Positions 1 to 8,070 of a stretch of 28,442 bases of DNA are shown one piece after another. Below the pieces are notes generated by a model that was not told the origin of the DNA, ran no database searches, and worked only from the letters and a program-made list of their open reading frames with translations. Source of the DNA: a virus. The DNA is taken from the IMG/VR virus record IMGVR_UViG_3300049596_000006, positions 1-28,442 of that record; one strand, 5' to 3'. Position numbers and translations under genes: made by a program. Each line of letters opens with the position of its first letter. The stretch's first letter is position 1.

Positions 1-567
1 ACCATCAACGATAGTCAATACTTGTCCGTTTGCACCTGTAGCAAAACTATATGTTATACTATTAGCTGCGAACAATACTCCTCCGGGCGTTAGAGAAGTA
101 AATCCTGTTCCACCATAAGTAGGACCAAGAACCCCATTTAAAATCACATTTGTTATACTAGAATTACTAATAGTTACGCCAGAAAATACTGACGGAAACT
201 GCGAATCAAAGGTTCCGATAACAGTATTAGCTTGGTTTCGGAACACAACAGCGCCCGGTTCTCCACCAATTTTAAATCCACCAAGATTAATGGTGTTAGC
301 AGAAAGATAGAGATCTTTCCAGCGTTTGGTTGGAGTTCCTAAGCTGAATTCTATATTGCTTGTAGGTACGATATCTGTAGTGACATTTAGCAAATTTGTA
401 GCAGCTGACAGCTCGCTGAATCTAGCTAGACGTATTCCGCCAACAGTAGAATTATCATGAACACGCAAAGTCTTATTAGTGGTGTCAACCGTAATCTCAC
501 CGTTCGCTCCCGTGAACGAATTGTGTTGAGTAGCTGTACCTCTTCTAAACTTTACTTGAATTGGCAT
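1..567 (-). CDS. Tail fibre protein with Mtd_N-like N-terminus (partial, 3' end outside window)
   Basis: Reading the minus strand from an ATG at 567 gives 189 codons with no stop to the window edge, so the gene is cut at its 3' end. The N-terminus MPIQVKFRRGTATQHNSFTG, followed by a GEITVD..NKTLRVHD segment, matches the N-terminal domain of phage tail fibres named after the Bordetella phage major tropism determinant (Mtd_N). Further on it has fibre-style sequence such as LGTPTKRWKDLYLSANTI and a GGTGFTSLTPGGVLFA segment, commonly found ahead of C-terminal receptor-binding domains. The ATG overlaps the TAA of the upstream collagen-like gene by one base (TAATG), which suggests translational coupling. 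Its role is inferred as part of a tail fibre or fibre adaptor on the virion. The receptor-binding end is not visible. Confidence 0.8.
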   Translation of the reverse strand, partial: MPIQVKFRRGTATQHNSFTGANGEITVDTTNKTLRVHDNSTVGGIRLARFSELSAATNLLNVTTDIVPTSNIEFSLGTPTKRWKDLYLSANTINLGGFKIGGEPGAVVFRNQANTVIGTFDSQFPSVFSGVTISNSSITNVILNGVLGPTYGGTGFTSLTPGGVLFAANSITYSFATGANGQVLTIVDG

Positions 568-1550
568 TAAAGCGTTCCGTAATCCCTACTAAGTTCTATA
601 TCAACAGCTCCTACAATTGTTCCGTAATCTATTGCTTCGGCAGAAAAATCACCGGAAGATTCGCCAACCGCATTACCAGCTTTCCACTTCTTAAGAGTAT
701 TATCCCAAACGAGCGCTTGACCTTCAGTGGCTGCGTCTACTGAAACGTAATCCACATCGTCTAATCTATTTAGGCGTACTTCGCCGGAGCCTGCAGAAGA
801 CCCTCCAGCGGTAGAAATGTTAAACGCAAGTCTCGACATTCTCTTGTCGATTGCGTCTTTAAATAATTCGAATTCTTTTTTTAATGGTTCTACATTAGCT
901 TCGGAGCCAGGATCTCCCTTATCTCCTTTTTCGCCTTTCGCACCTACCGGTCCGTCTTTGCCGTTTGCGCCATTTCGGCCAGGAAGGCCCTGTGGACCTC
1001 TTTCTCCTGCTTCGCCTTTTGTTCCATCACGGCCATTGCTTCCGTTGGCTCCGTCAATACCTGACGGCCCTCGTTCGCCGCGTTCTCCACGCTGCCCTCG
1101 TTCACCAGGAGCTCCCTTTTCACCTTGTTTTCCTCGTTCACCTTGTTTTCCTTCTGGTCCAATGCCACCTGTTTCTCCTCGATTTCCCGCAAGACCCATA
1201 GGACCTACAGGACCTGTTTCTCCTTGCGGACCCATAGGACCAATTAGTCCTTGCGGACCTTCTGGACCTATGAGACCACGTTCCCCTTGAGGACCGGGTA
1301 TAAAATTTTCTGAAATTACCTTTTCTTCTAGTTCCTTAAGAACGCTTATCAGTTCTTCACGTACTAGATTAGATTCAGACTTTGCGAATTTGGAAGCGAT
1401 AGAAAGGAGTTTTGCTCTTTCTAACTCGTATGTCGGGCTAGTGAAGTATTCATGAAACTCTCGAATAACTTCATTGCGCACTTCTTCAGCTTCGGCCTTA
1501 GCAAATTTGGCGGCGATTGAAAGAAGTTTAGCTTGTTCTAGCCCATCCAT
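567..1550 (-). CDS. Collagen-like fibre protein with duplicated N-terminal helix (collagen-like 2)
   Basis: The 327-residue protein has three parts. Residues 4-35 and 43-74 are two copies of one charged helical repeat (LEQAKLLSIAAKFAK and LERAKLLSIASKFAK), probably a coiled coil. Residues about 86-215 are some 43 uninterrupted Gly-X-Y triplets rich in charged pairs (GER, GEK, GDK), a canonical collagen-like stalk with proline mainly in X (GPQ, GPE, GPM). After this come a helix at 219-241, likely a trimerisation segment, a fibre-type stretch (LNRLDDVD, GQALVWDNTLKKWKAG) and a tail with two DYGT motifs. It starts two bases after the portal stop codon and overlaps the next fibre gene. The fit is a trimeric virion fibre or stalk. 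T4 has 67/68/21 here, so these are accessory genes inserted in the late operon. Attachment site and function are unknown. Confidence 0.8.
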   Translation of the reverse strand: MDGLEQAKLLSIAAKFAKAEAEEVRNEVIREFHEYFTSPTYELERAKLLSIASKFAKSESNLVREELISVLKELEEKVISENFIPGPQGERGLIGPEGPQGLIGPMGPQGETGPVGPMGLAGNRGETGGIGPEGKQGERGKQGEKGAPGERGQRGERGERGPSGIDGANGSNGRDGTKGEAGERGPQGLPGRNGANGKDGPVGAKGEKGDKGDPGSEANVEPLKKEFELFKDAIDKRMSRLAFNISTAGGSSAGSGEVRLNRLDDVDYVSVDAATEGQALVWDNTLKKWKAGNAVGESSGDFSAEAIDYGTIVGAVDIELSRDYGTL

Positions 1551-1552
1551 AT

Positions 1553-3319
1553 CTAGAGTTCATCCCTAAACTCTTCCAATTCGACAATATCTTCTTTAGA
1601 CACACGCTCAATAGCTCTGGTCATGCTTTCTATGAGTTTCTTATCGTCTTCGGTAAGTTCTTTAGGAATAAACTCTTCCTTCTTCACAGAAGGCTTAGTC
1701 GCGCCAGGAACTTCGTGCTTGACGTTAATTTCTAATTTCTGTGGAGTAGATTTTTCTTTTTGTGTGTTCTTAGCATCCTGATCTTTCTGAGCCATTTGCT
1801 GCTGCATTTGCTGTTGCTGCGCATTCATATCACTTTCCATCGGATCTGGCTCAGCAGCAATTTGCTTATCCATTTCTTTGATATCATCATCAGTTTGACG
1901 AAGAACGTTTTTGCGAACCCACTCGGTCGAATAATACTTGCCAACATATGCGTCAACAATACCAAGAGTTGCTAAACGCTGATTGATCATTTCTTGATCT
2001 TTGATCTCAGCATAATAATTATCGCGCTGAAAATCAAATTTAATATCGTTCTTAATATCTTTCCATTCTTCGCGAGTCATTACTCCCTTAAGAAGTAATT
2101 GAATCTCAAGAATGTTATCGAATAGATGTGTAAATCTATCGCGAAGTCTATCCGTAAACTTAGCGAACTTGATTTCGTCGCGAGTAATTTCGCCCTGACG
2201 ACCCATAGAAAATGAGCCTTCGGGTTCAAGACGAGATACTGGAACTGACAGAGACTTATAAAGTTTCTTGCGGAAATACTCTACGTCTTCCATTTGTCCG
2301 AGATTTTCGCCGCCTGGAAGTGTGGTGATTTCAGTTCCGCGTCCACCTTCACGACGAGGAAGCCAATAATCTTCCAGCATCGTCATGAACTTACGAGCAT
2401 CTTTAACTGCGCCAGTATCAGCATCATAGACAAGACGATTCTTATGGCGAACCATCATGTCACGAACATACTGTTCAGCTTTTGCTTTTGGTAGATTACC
2501 TACGTCGATGTAGAAAATACGACGCTCGGGCGCTCGCGCGAGACGATAGATAACTACAGCGTCTTCAAGCATGCGCAGCTGATTAAGAGGCTTAATCGCT
2601 TTATGCAGATATGATAGTACCATTCTATTGCGAGCATCCATCAATCCACTATGCACATAGCAGATAGCATCTTTCGAAATCTTAACGCCCTGCGTCATAG
2701 TTCCCGACGCCATGCCTGCGGGATTGAACAGATAGTATTCTTCGAATGCTGGAGCAATTAGTTTGGAATTTTGTCCTACAACGGGTGTGCGTTTAATTGG
2801 CTGACGAACTTTGCGGATACGTCGTGGATCAATATAACGCAGTTCTTGGATTCCGTTGCGAGGAGTTTTAGTGTCGATCATTATATGATAAAACAAACGA
2901 CCATCAACATACCAACGACGGAATAGTTCGTATGATAGATTAGAAAAGTCGAGCAACTTTAATACTTCATCAAACTCTTCCTTGATGCGCTTCTTGACGC
3001 TATCAGGTTGTTTTACTTCATCGAGATTGATTGATATCGGATCCGAGTGATCGTCTGTGATAATAGCTTCATTCACAACATCGTCGATAGCAGCTTCGCA
3101 CTCTGGATAAAGTGACATCTCACGATATCGAGTGACAAGCTCAGATTCATTTTTAGAAGTGCCTTCTAGATCAACGTATGTACCATATGCGCCTCCAGGC
3201 GCGACTTCCATCGCGCCGTCTGTATTAGGAGGAGGAGCAAATGAGGGTACTTCTACCGCACGTTTTTCTTCAACGTCATCTGCTTTCCCGATACGGAAGC
3301 CAAATAATTCGATCGCCAT
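1553..3319 (-). CDS. 20: Portal vertex protein (gp20)
   Basis: The 588-residue protein is recognised as the T4-family portal, the dodecameric ring at the unique head vertex through which DNA is packaged and to which the neck binds. Diagnostic segments are YREMSLYPECEAAIDDVVNE near residue 90, SYELFRRWYVDGRLFYH, ELRYIDPRRIRKVR and SRLEPEGSFSMGRQGEITRDE. The C-terminal part holds a glutamine-rich stretch (QQQQMQQQMAQ) and a charged helix that looks flexible. T4 gp20 is 524 residues, so this one is somewhat longer, mostly at the C-terminus. It follows the tube gene gp19 as in T4. The start ATGGCGATCG has an AAGGA site about 6 bases upstream and is part of an 8-bp inverted repeat. T4 continues with 67/68/21, but here two fibre-type genes follow. 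Confidence 0.95.
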   Translation of the reverse strand: MAIELFGFRIGKADDVEEKRAVEVPSFAPPPNTDGAMEVAPGGAYGTYVDLEGTSKNESELVTRYREMSLYPECEAAIDDVVNEAIITDDHSDPISINLDEVKQPDSVKKRIKEEFDEVLKLLDFSNLSYELFRRWYVDGRLFYHIMIDTKTPRNGIQELRYIDPRRIRKVRQPIKRTPVVGQNSKLIAPAFEEYYLFNPAGMASGTMTQGVKISKDAICYVHSGLMDARNRMVLSYLHKAIKPLNQLRMLEDAVVIYRLARAPERRIFYIDVGNLPKAKAEQYVRDMMVRHKNRLVYDADTGAVKDARKFMTMLEDYWLPRREGGRGTEITTLPGGENLGQMEDVEYFRKKLYKSLSVPVSRLEPEGSFSMGRQGEITRDEIKFAKFTDRLRDRFTHLFDNILEIQLLLKGVMTREEWKDIKNDIKFDFQRDNYYAEIKDQEMINQRLATLGIVDAYVGKYYSTEWVRKNVLRQTDDDIKEMDKQIAAEPDPMESDMNAQQQQMQQQMAQKDQDAKNTQKEKSTPQKLEINVKHEVPGATKPSVKKEEFIPKELTEDDKKLIESMTRAIERVSKEDIVELEEFRDEL

Positions 3320-3359
3320 TTATATTCCTTCAGTTTAAAAATATCAAAGAAGGCGATCG
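3310..3359 (-). promoter_or_regulatory. Inverted repeat spanning the gp20 start codon
   Basis: CGATCGCC (3310-3317) and GGCGATCG (3352-3359) are perfect 8-bp inverted copies separated by 34 bases. On the minus-strand RNA the downstream arm covers the GG of the portal start region and codons 2-4, and the Shine-Dalgarno AAGGA sits in the loop. This could dampen or gate portal translation. It is not followed by a T-run, so it does not look like a terminator. The effect is inferred only from base pairing. Confidence 0.35.
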
Positions 3360-3361
3360 GA

Positions 3362-3970
3362 TTAACCTAAGATCACCTTATTGTTGATGTCGGCATCAAC
3401 CGTCCAGTAATCGTATGCGAATTCTACTGTGAATTCTTCGATGGCATCAGTTGTTTCCCAGTTCAGATCGATTGACGATACATTAATTGGGAAGATGTTA
3501 ACGAATGTATATTCACGAGTAGGAATAGCAGAATCACCAACAGTACCGCCTCCGCCAAGAACGCTTGTCTTAGCATAATGGCGAACAGTAGCAATAGTGC
3601 GATACGATCCCAAACCAATTTCAGAGTTAACACCAGGATTACGAAGATTGTTTTCGTGTGAATTGATAAACGAACTCCACTTCTCAAACGAATTTCGTAC
3701 AAGAAAATCGTCATCGTTCATGACAGTAACAGACCAATTTTCGAATGTTCTGTTACCAGCAAGTTTAACTTTGCGACCGAAGTATGGAACTTCAATTTGT
3801 CCAACGGTGCTTGTGGGCACCGTTGTTGCTTTACACACAAAGCGGAATTGTGATTCCGCTGCAGCCTCTGCAATCGCTCCAGGAAGTGTCATAAACACTT
3901 CAAAGAGTGATGCTCGCGCTCCGCCATATGGAAGTCCTTGTGCGGCGAATGTGGACACATTAAAGGGCAT
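3362..3970 (-). CDS. 19: Tail tube protein (gp19)
   Basis: The 202-residue protein is a T4-type tail tube subunit, the inner hexameric tube through which DNA passes. Family features are the N-terminus with GGARASLFEVFMTLP, the central VPYFGRKVKLAGNRTFENW..TVMNDDDF segment and the C-terminal NIFPINVSSIDLNWETTD with VEFAYDYW. T4 gp19 is 163 residues. The extra length is mostly a loop around residues 130-150 (VLGGGGTVGDSAIPT). It lies between sheath (gp18) and portal (gp20) as in T4. A GGGAGA ribosome site lies upstream of the ATG and an AATAAATA late-promoter-like box lies 28 bases before it, so strong separate late expression is likely. Confidence 0.95.
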   Translation of the reverse strand: MPFNVSTFAAQGLPYGGARASLFEVFMTLPGAIAEAAAESQFRFVCKATTVPTSTVGQIEVPYFGRKVKLAGNRTFENWSVTVMNDDDFLVRNSFEKWSSFINSHENNLRNPGVNSEIGLGSYRTIATVRHYAKTSVLGGGGTVGDSAIPTREYTFVNIFPINVSSIDLNWETTDAIEEFTVEFAYDYWTVDADINNKVILG

Positions 3971-3997
3971 TTCTTTTAATCTCCCTATTGTTTAAAG

Positions 3998-4005
3998 TAT
4001 TTATT
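3998..4005 (-). promoter_or_regulatory. Late promoter-like box for tail tube gene
   Basis: The minus strand reads AATAAATA, one base from the T4 late consensus TATAAATA. It sits in the 42-bp gap between gp18 and gp19, and its near edge is 28 bases from the gp19 start. Two other promoter candidates in this window have almost the same spacing, which supports it. Confidence 0.55.
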
Positions 4006-4012
4006 CCGCCTA

Positions 4013-5947
4013 TTAGAACTTTCCGACGACTTCAGAGAAGTCAACACCAGTGCGAACTGCAATGAAGTTGAGCTGAATGAAGTTAATCGAGCGAGCAGGC
4101 TTAATGTAGATGTCACCAACGAATTCATTGCGATCAATGATTTCGCCAGGATTGTTTGAATCATCACAAACTACGCGGAAGTCTGTGATACCACGACGAC
4201 CCTGAACGTCACGAAGGAAAGGCTCAACCATAGCTCTGAACTGAGCGCGAGTAAATGCGTCGTTGAATTCGAACAGCATGTACTTAGCAGCCGTAGCAAT
4301 AGCCTTTTCCAGAACGATAAACAAACGACGAACGTTGATTCTATCGAACGCAGATGGCTTTGTTAGGAGAGTCTTATCACCGAACAATATAGTACCTTCG
4401 CCAGGGAATGTTACTATTGGGTTGATACCTCTCTTGTAAAGCTGATCGCGATCGGTCTTGTTTGGATTGTAAGCCATACGGATTACGTTCTTAATTTGAC
4501 CACGATTGAATCCAGCTGGAGAAAACCACGGATCGCGCTCGTTGTCGGTGCGAACCATCGTGCCGGCTGTATCACCATTGCCAGGAACATAACGATATAC
4601 GTCATTATACTTATCGTATTGATACTTCCAACCTGTATCTAGTATCGCATACGAAGTTGATGGCAGTGTATTGCGGAAAGCTACGATGTCATCTACTTCT
4701 GATCCTGCATAAGCAGAATTATCAACAACATCAGAGCGCAGAGGCGAAAGCGCAACAACACAATCTTTGCGATATTCTGCAATGTTATTGATAAGATGTA
4801 TTGCGCGTGTTGCGTTTGCGTCTGATCCAAGAAGAATCGACACATCAACAGTTTCAGCTGATTTGAATAGATTGTATCCGTTTATGTAATCAGCAGCGCG
4901 AGGTGAATTACCATCCCTACCTTGTGTAAACGAAAGGGATAATATTGGCTGAGTTCCTGCACCAAAATTAACTGCTCTTAGATGAGAAGCGCCACCAAAA
5001 GTGTGTGCTGGAAGTTGAGCAGCGAACCAAACATAACGAGAACCGTTATTCAGTTGATCCTTAAAGAAAATATTATTTCCGACTTCGTCAACAGCTCCAG
5101 AAGCTTTAGAAACAGCAGCAAATACTTCTAATATCGTTCCTGATGTTCCAGAGAAACGACCGTCCTCGTCAACAACAACAATGTGCATTTCGTCATTGCT
5201 TCCACCATTACGAGATACGCTCGTTGATGTTCCTGGAGCAGATGGCACATTATCGAAATACTCCCAACGACGAGTAGCTGAAGTAGTCGTTGCTGAATTA
5301 CCAGTATACTTAGATTGCAAAGTGATCGTTGGACCAGAAACGGAAGAAACTTTAATTATTTGCTTATCTGGTCCGCAAAGGATGATGTCGCCGGAAACAA
5401 GCCTAGAAGCTGCGACTGTATTAGAAGCAACGACACTAACACTGTTGTTAGTGAAAGCTAGAGTTCCGGAAATCGTGCTTTCGAATGCGTTTGCTGTTGG
5501 ACAAACTGAAATACGCAAAGAATTTCCAAGTTCGCCAGGATACTTAGCGACGAATGGTCCGACGCCTACGATACCGTCGTCAAACTTATTAGCATGATCG
5601 GTTTCGTTGAGAATCAGCGTGATCTTGGTATTTGCAGCATTTGTTGTCGCGTTTCGTGCTGCAGCAGTATCTGTAGAACTCGTGTTGGCTCTAACAACAC
5701 GCACAACATACAACGAATTGCCATAAGCTAAGAAGTTTGCTGCTGTGAAGAAGTCAGAAGCAGTATTGCCGTTTGGCGCATAGAACTGTTTTGCTAGTGT
5801 GTCTTCTGAGTCGATGAGTGCGCGTTGTAATACGGGACCCCAACGAAAATGACCAGCGATTGCGCCTGTAGACGTACTTACAGCAGGGATAATTGCTGTG
5901 AGATCGATCTCACTTACATTAACACCTGGAGAAACTTGGAAAGCCAT
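4013..5947 (-). CDS. 18: Contractile tail sheath protein (gp18)
   Basis: At 644 residues the length is close to T4 gp18 (659). The N-terminus (FQVSPGVNVSEIDLT, TSTGAIAGHFRWGPV) is the conserved sheath start that links neighbouring subunits. The C-terminal domain (FTRAQFRAMVEPFLRDVQGR, DIYIKPARSINFIQLNF) is the conserved fold that packs on the tube. Residues about 158-228 hold a beta module (SGTLAFTNNSVSVV ... GDIILC ... WEYFD), a surface-type insertion that resembles modules in the gp7-like, gp8-like and 2219-aa proteins here. The gene follows terminase gp17 and precedes tube gp19 as in T4. A late promoter (6011-6018) and an AGGAG site serve it. A hairpin with a T-run lies in its leader. Confidence 0.96.
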   Translation of the reverse strand: MAFQVSPGVNVSEIDLTAIIPAVSTSTGAIAGHFRWGPVLQRALIDSEDTLAKQFYAPNGNTASDFFTAANFLAYGNSLYVVRVVRANTSSTDTAAARNATTNAANTKITLILNETDHANKFDDGIVGVGPFVAKYPGELGNSLRISVCPTANAFESTISGTLAFTNNSVSVVASNTVAASRLVSGDIILCGPDKQIIKVSSVSGPTITLQSKYTGNSATTTSATRRWEYFDNVPSAPGTSTSVSRNGGSNDEMHIVVVDEDGRFSGTSGTILEVFAAVSKASGAVDEVGNNIFFKDQLNNGSRYVWFAAQLPAHTFGGASHLRAVNFGAGTQPILSLSFTQGRDGNSPRAADYINGYNLFKSAETVDVSILLGSDANATRAIHLINNIAEYRKDCVVALSPLRSDVVDNSAYAGSEVDDIVAFRNTLPSTSYAILDTGWKYQYDKYNDVYRYVPGNGDTAGTMVRTDNERDPWFSPAGFNRGQIKNVIRMAYNPNKTDRDQLYKRGINPIVTFPGEGTILFGDKTLLTKPSAFDRINVRRLFIVLEKAIATAAKYMLFEFNDAFTRAQFRAMVEPFLRDVQGRRGITDFRVVCDDSNNPGEIIDRNEFVGDIYIKPARSINFIQLNFIAVRTGVDFSEVVGKF

Positions 5948-5966
5948 CGGACTTATCTCCTTTTAT

Positions 5967-5990
5967 AAAAAAACGAAGTATTTTCTTCGC
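5967..5990 (-). terminator. Hairpin plus T-run in the gp18 leader (weak terminator or attenuator)
   Basis: On the minus strand a CGAAG/CTTCG stem (5985-5989 with 5974-5978; loop AAAATA, outer G-T pair possible) is followed at once by seven T residues (5967-5973). This has the form of an intrinsic terminator and would end messages from gp17. It lies downstream of the TATAAATA box at 6011-6018, so gp18 transcripts from that promoter must read through it. It may instead be a leader hairpin that protects or tunes the message. The stem is short. Confidence 0.4.
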
Positions 5991-6010
5991 GCCCTAAATC
6001 CTACTCGTTT

Positions 6011-6018
6011 TATTTATA
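6011..6018 (-). promoter_or_regulatory. Late promoter for tail sheath gene (TATAAATA)
   Basis: The minus strand reads TATAAATA, an exact match to the T4 late promoter consensus, in the 85-bp gap between gp17 and gp18. It would give the sheath gene a leader of roughly 55-60 bases. Confidence 0.7.
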
Positions 6019-6032
6019 AAAACACGGCTTTA

Positions 6033-7652
6033 TTACCAAGCACCAGTATCTGTGAATCCAGAATCGTCCTGATTTGACGATTCCATTGATTGAGTAGCTC
6101 CGCCGTCGTCTATAAATCCCACTGGTAGCAAATCGTCGTGTACATCTTTCATAGTCTCATTAGCTAGATTACGACGTATGTCGCTATTAGTTAAATCCTT
6201 GAAGTATGACTGAGTAACGAGCCAACCAAAAAGAACTAGGGTCATAGCTAAGTCGTCGTGCCCGCCTTCTTCGGCTCTATATGTGTCTTTGACTTCTACG
6301 AAATTAGTCAGTTCTTCGATAGTATCAAAGTCTGTGATTAATAGTTTATTAGATTCGATGATAGTCTTTAAGTTCGAACACCCAATTTTCTTTACAGATT
6401 TTGTTGTACGCACACCAAAAGCAGAACGAGTGTTGAAGCCACCACCTACTTTAATGCTTTTATTCTTAGTGAATGTTGCAATAACATTTTCGTATTCCAA
6501 ATCCATAAACAAAGACTGGACGACTTGCTGACCTATGTTATTAGTTTCGCCTAGCACATAAGCATTATTATACCATCGAGCAAATCGATAGATAACGTCT
6601 GGAAACATTAGTGGACTGATTTCTTTGCTACGATATTTAGCTACCTGGCGATAGGGATGTTGCGTGACATCAAATATTGATAATGCTGAATAATCCCCAC
6701 CAACACCCTCAGAAACGTCAAATACTCCTATGTATATCTTACGAGGATCAGGTAGTTCATAATAATCTAAGCCAAACTTATCTTTATTTGGAGTAGTCCA
6801 AGCCATTTCGCGAAGCTTCATCGGATGAATAAGAGTATGCGACGAACCAATAAACTCAGTTTCAAATTCCTGACGGAACTGTTCTTCGCTAGTATTAGCG
6901 ATAGTTTGTTTCTTCCATTCCTCATCGCGCCCAGGAACATCGTTCCACATAATTTCGATTGGGACATATTCGCTACGACCTTCAGTGGCGTCTGTCCACA
7001 TCTTGAAGAAATGATTCATACCATTTGGCGTAGATACGATAATGATCTTAGTCGTTTTACCAGACGAGATCGTAGGATAGGTAGAAGCGAAGAACGCATC
7101 AGCAAGGTTACGTTGCACGAACGCAAACTCGTCGAGGAAAATCAGATTGAACGATCCGCCGCGAATGGCGCTTGATGACGTAGCAGCAGCAAGAACTTTA
7201 GAACCATTCTCTAGCTCGATGTTACCTTTGTTCCAAGTTACAACACCCTGCTGTAACCACTTGGGAAGATATTCGTAGGCTAGTTGCAACTTAGCAAGCA
7301 AGTCTCGCGCGAGCGCTCCCTTGTTCGCGAGGATGGCTACGTTCTGCTGATCTGTAAATAAAACCAGATGCAGGATATATGCGATAGATGTCGTAGACTT
7401 ACCGACCTGACGGGGAAGTTTGCATATACTGAAACGATTATTCTGGAACGTCTTAAGCATCTTTGCTTGGAAGTCCCACATATTGAACGGCATAAGACCA
7501 TAGTCGACATTGACGATCTTAATGTAACTGCGAGCAAAATACTCAACATCTCCAGCACATTTAATGTATTCTTCGACTTGTTCTTTAGTATATTGATGTA
7601 CAACGCCAGCTGCTTTAAGATTCGGATTACCAAGATATGTCTTTACAGCCAT
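6033..7652 (-). CDS. 17: Terminase large subunit (gp17), DNA packaging ATPase/nuclease
   Basis: The 539-residue protein is the packaging motor that docks on the portal, cuts concatemeric DNA and pumps it into the head using ATP. The N-terminal ATPase has the Walker A-type PRQVGKST (residues 80-87), Walker B LIFLDEF (170-176, with D174 and E175) and the coupling motif VSTPNG (206-211). The C-terminal RNase H-like nuclease has acidic residues at D312/D320 (GVFDVSEGVGGDYS), E369 (GETNN) and the HDD at 465-467. T4 gp17 is 610 residues. The difference lies mainly at the termini and the core is intact. The start overlaps the stop of gp16 by one base, as expected for the coupled terminase pair. Confidence 0.97.
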   Translation of the reverse strand: MAVKTYLGNPNLKAAGVVHQYTKEQVEEYIKCAGDVEYFARSYIKIVNVDYGLMPFNMWDFQAKMLKTFQNNRFSICKLPRQVGKSTTSIAYILHLVLFTDQQNVAILANKGALARDLLAKLQLAYEYLPKWLQQGVVTWNKGNIELENGSKVLAAATSSSAIRGGSFNLIFLDEFAFVQRNLADAFFASTYPTISSGKTTKIIIVSTPNGMNHFFKMWTDATEGRSEYVPIEIMWNDVPGRDEEWKKQTIANTSEEQFRQEFETEFIGSSHTLIHPMKLREMAWTTPNKDKFGLDYYELPDPRKIYIGVFDVSEGVGGDYSALSIFDVTQHPYRQVAKYRSKEISPLMFPDVIYRFARWYNNAYVLGETNNIGQQVVQSLFMDLEYENVIATFTKNKSIKVGGGFNTRSAFGVRTTKSVKKIGCSNLKTIIESNKLLITDFDTIEELTNFVEVKDTYRAEEGGHDDLAMTLVLFGWLVTQSYFKDLTNSDIRRNLANETMKDVHDDLLPVGFIDDGGATQSMESSNQDDSGFTDTGAW

Positions 7653-8068
7653 TATTTTCTACCATTGATCAATGATTGCAATTCTGCAGCATTCCCTACG
7701 AAAATTGCATTGGTAGCTTGAATAGCAGCTTCTTGTTTGGGATCATCGTTTTTCTTAAGATCTTTTAACTTTTTCTGGATATCAAGTAAATCTTTATTAG
7801 CGTCAACGAGCGTCTTGATAAGTTGTCCGACGACTTCAAATGCTCTGGGATGTTCTGAAGTTTTAGCCACGAGAAGAGCTTCTTCAAGCGCATCATTACC
7901 CTTGTGAATAATTTGATGCAGATTGTTGCGAGCGATAGCAAAGTCATCGTCAATGTTCGCATTTGCGTTAACCTCCACAGGGGAGAGAGCCCGAATCATA
8001 GGAGGTGATTCGGGTAGACCAAGAGCTTGTTCTACGCTTAACTCAAAGTTTGTTTTTTCATTAATCAT
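7652..8068 (-). CDS. 16: Terminase small subunit (gp16)
   Basis: The 138-residue mainly helical protein lies immediately upstream of the large terminase with a one-base overlap, the T4 arrangement. Family-like segments are AIARNNLHQIIHKGNDALEEALLVAKTSEHPRAFEVVGQLIKTLVDANKDLLDIQKKL, a central helical hairpin that in T4 gp16 relatives forms the oligomeric ring. It recognises DNA and stimulates the large subunit's ATPase. T4 gp16 is 164 residues. The short spacer after gp15 (TAA TT ATG) leaves no room for a promoter, so it is co-transcribed with the neck genes. Confidence 0.9.
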   Translation of the reverse strand: MINEKTNFELSVEQALGLPESPPMIRALSPVEVNANANIDDDFAIARNNLHQIIHKGNDALEEALLVAKTSEHPRAFEVVGQLIKTLVDANKDLLDIQKKLKDLKKNDDPKQEAAIQATNAIFVGNAAELQSLINGRK

Positions 8069-8070
8069 AA

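Noticed and set aside
561-743. Plus-strand 60-aa frame at the left edge
   Set aside because: It overlaps two well-supported minus-strand genes and has no ribosome site or recognisable content.
817-1290. Plus-strand Pro-rich open frame opposite the second collagen-like gene
   Set aside because: It has the same cause, an antisense shadow of Gly-X-Y codons. The minus frame has a coherent helix-collagen-helix layout.
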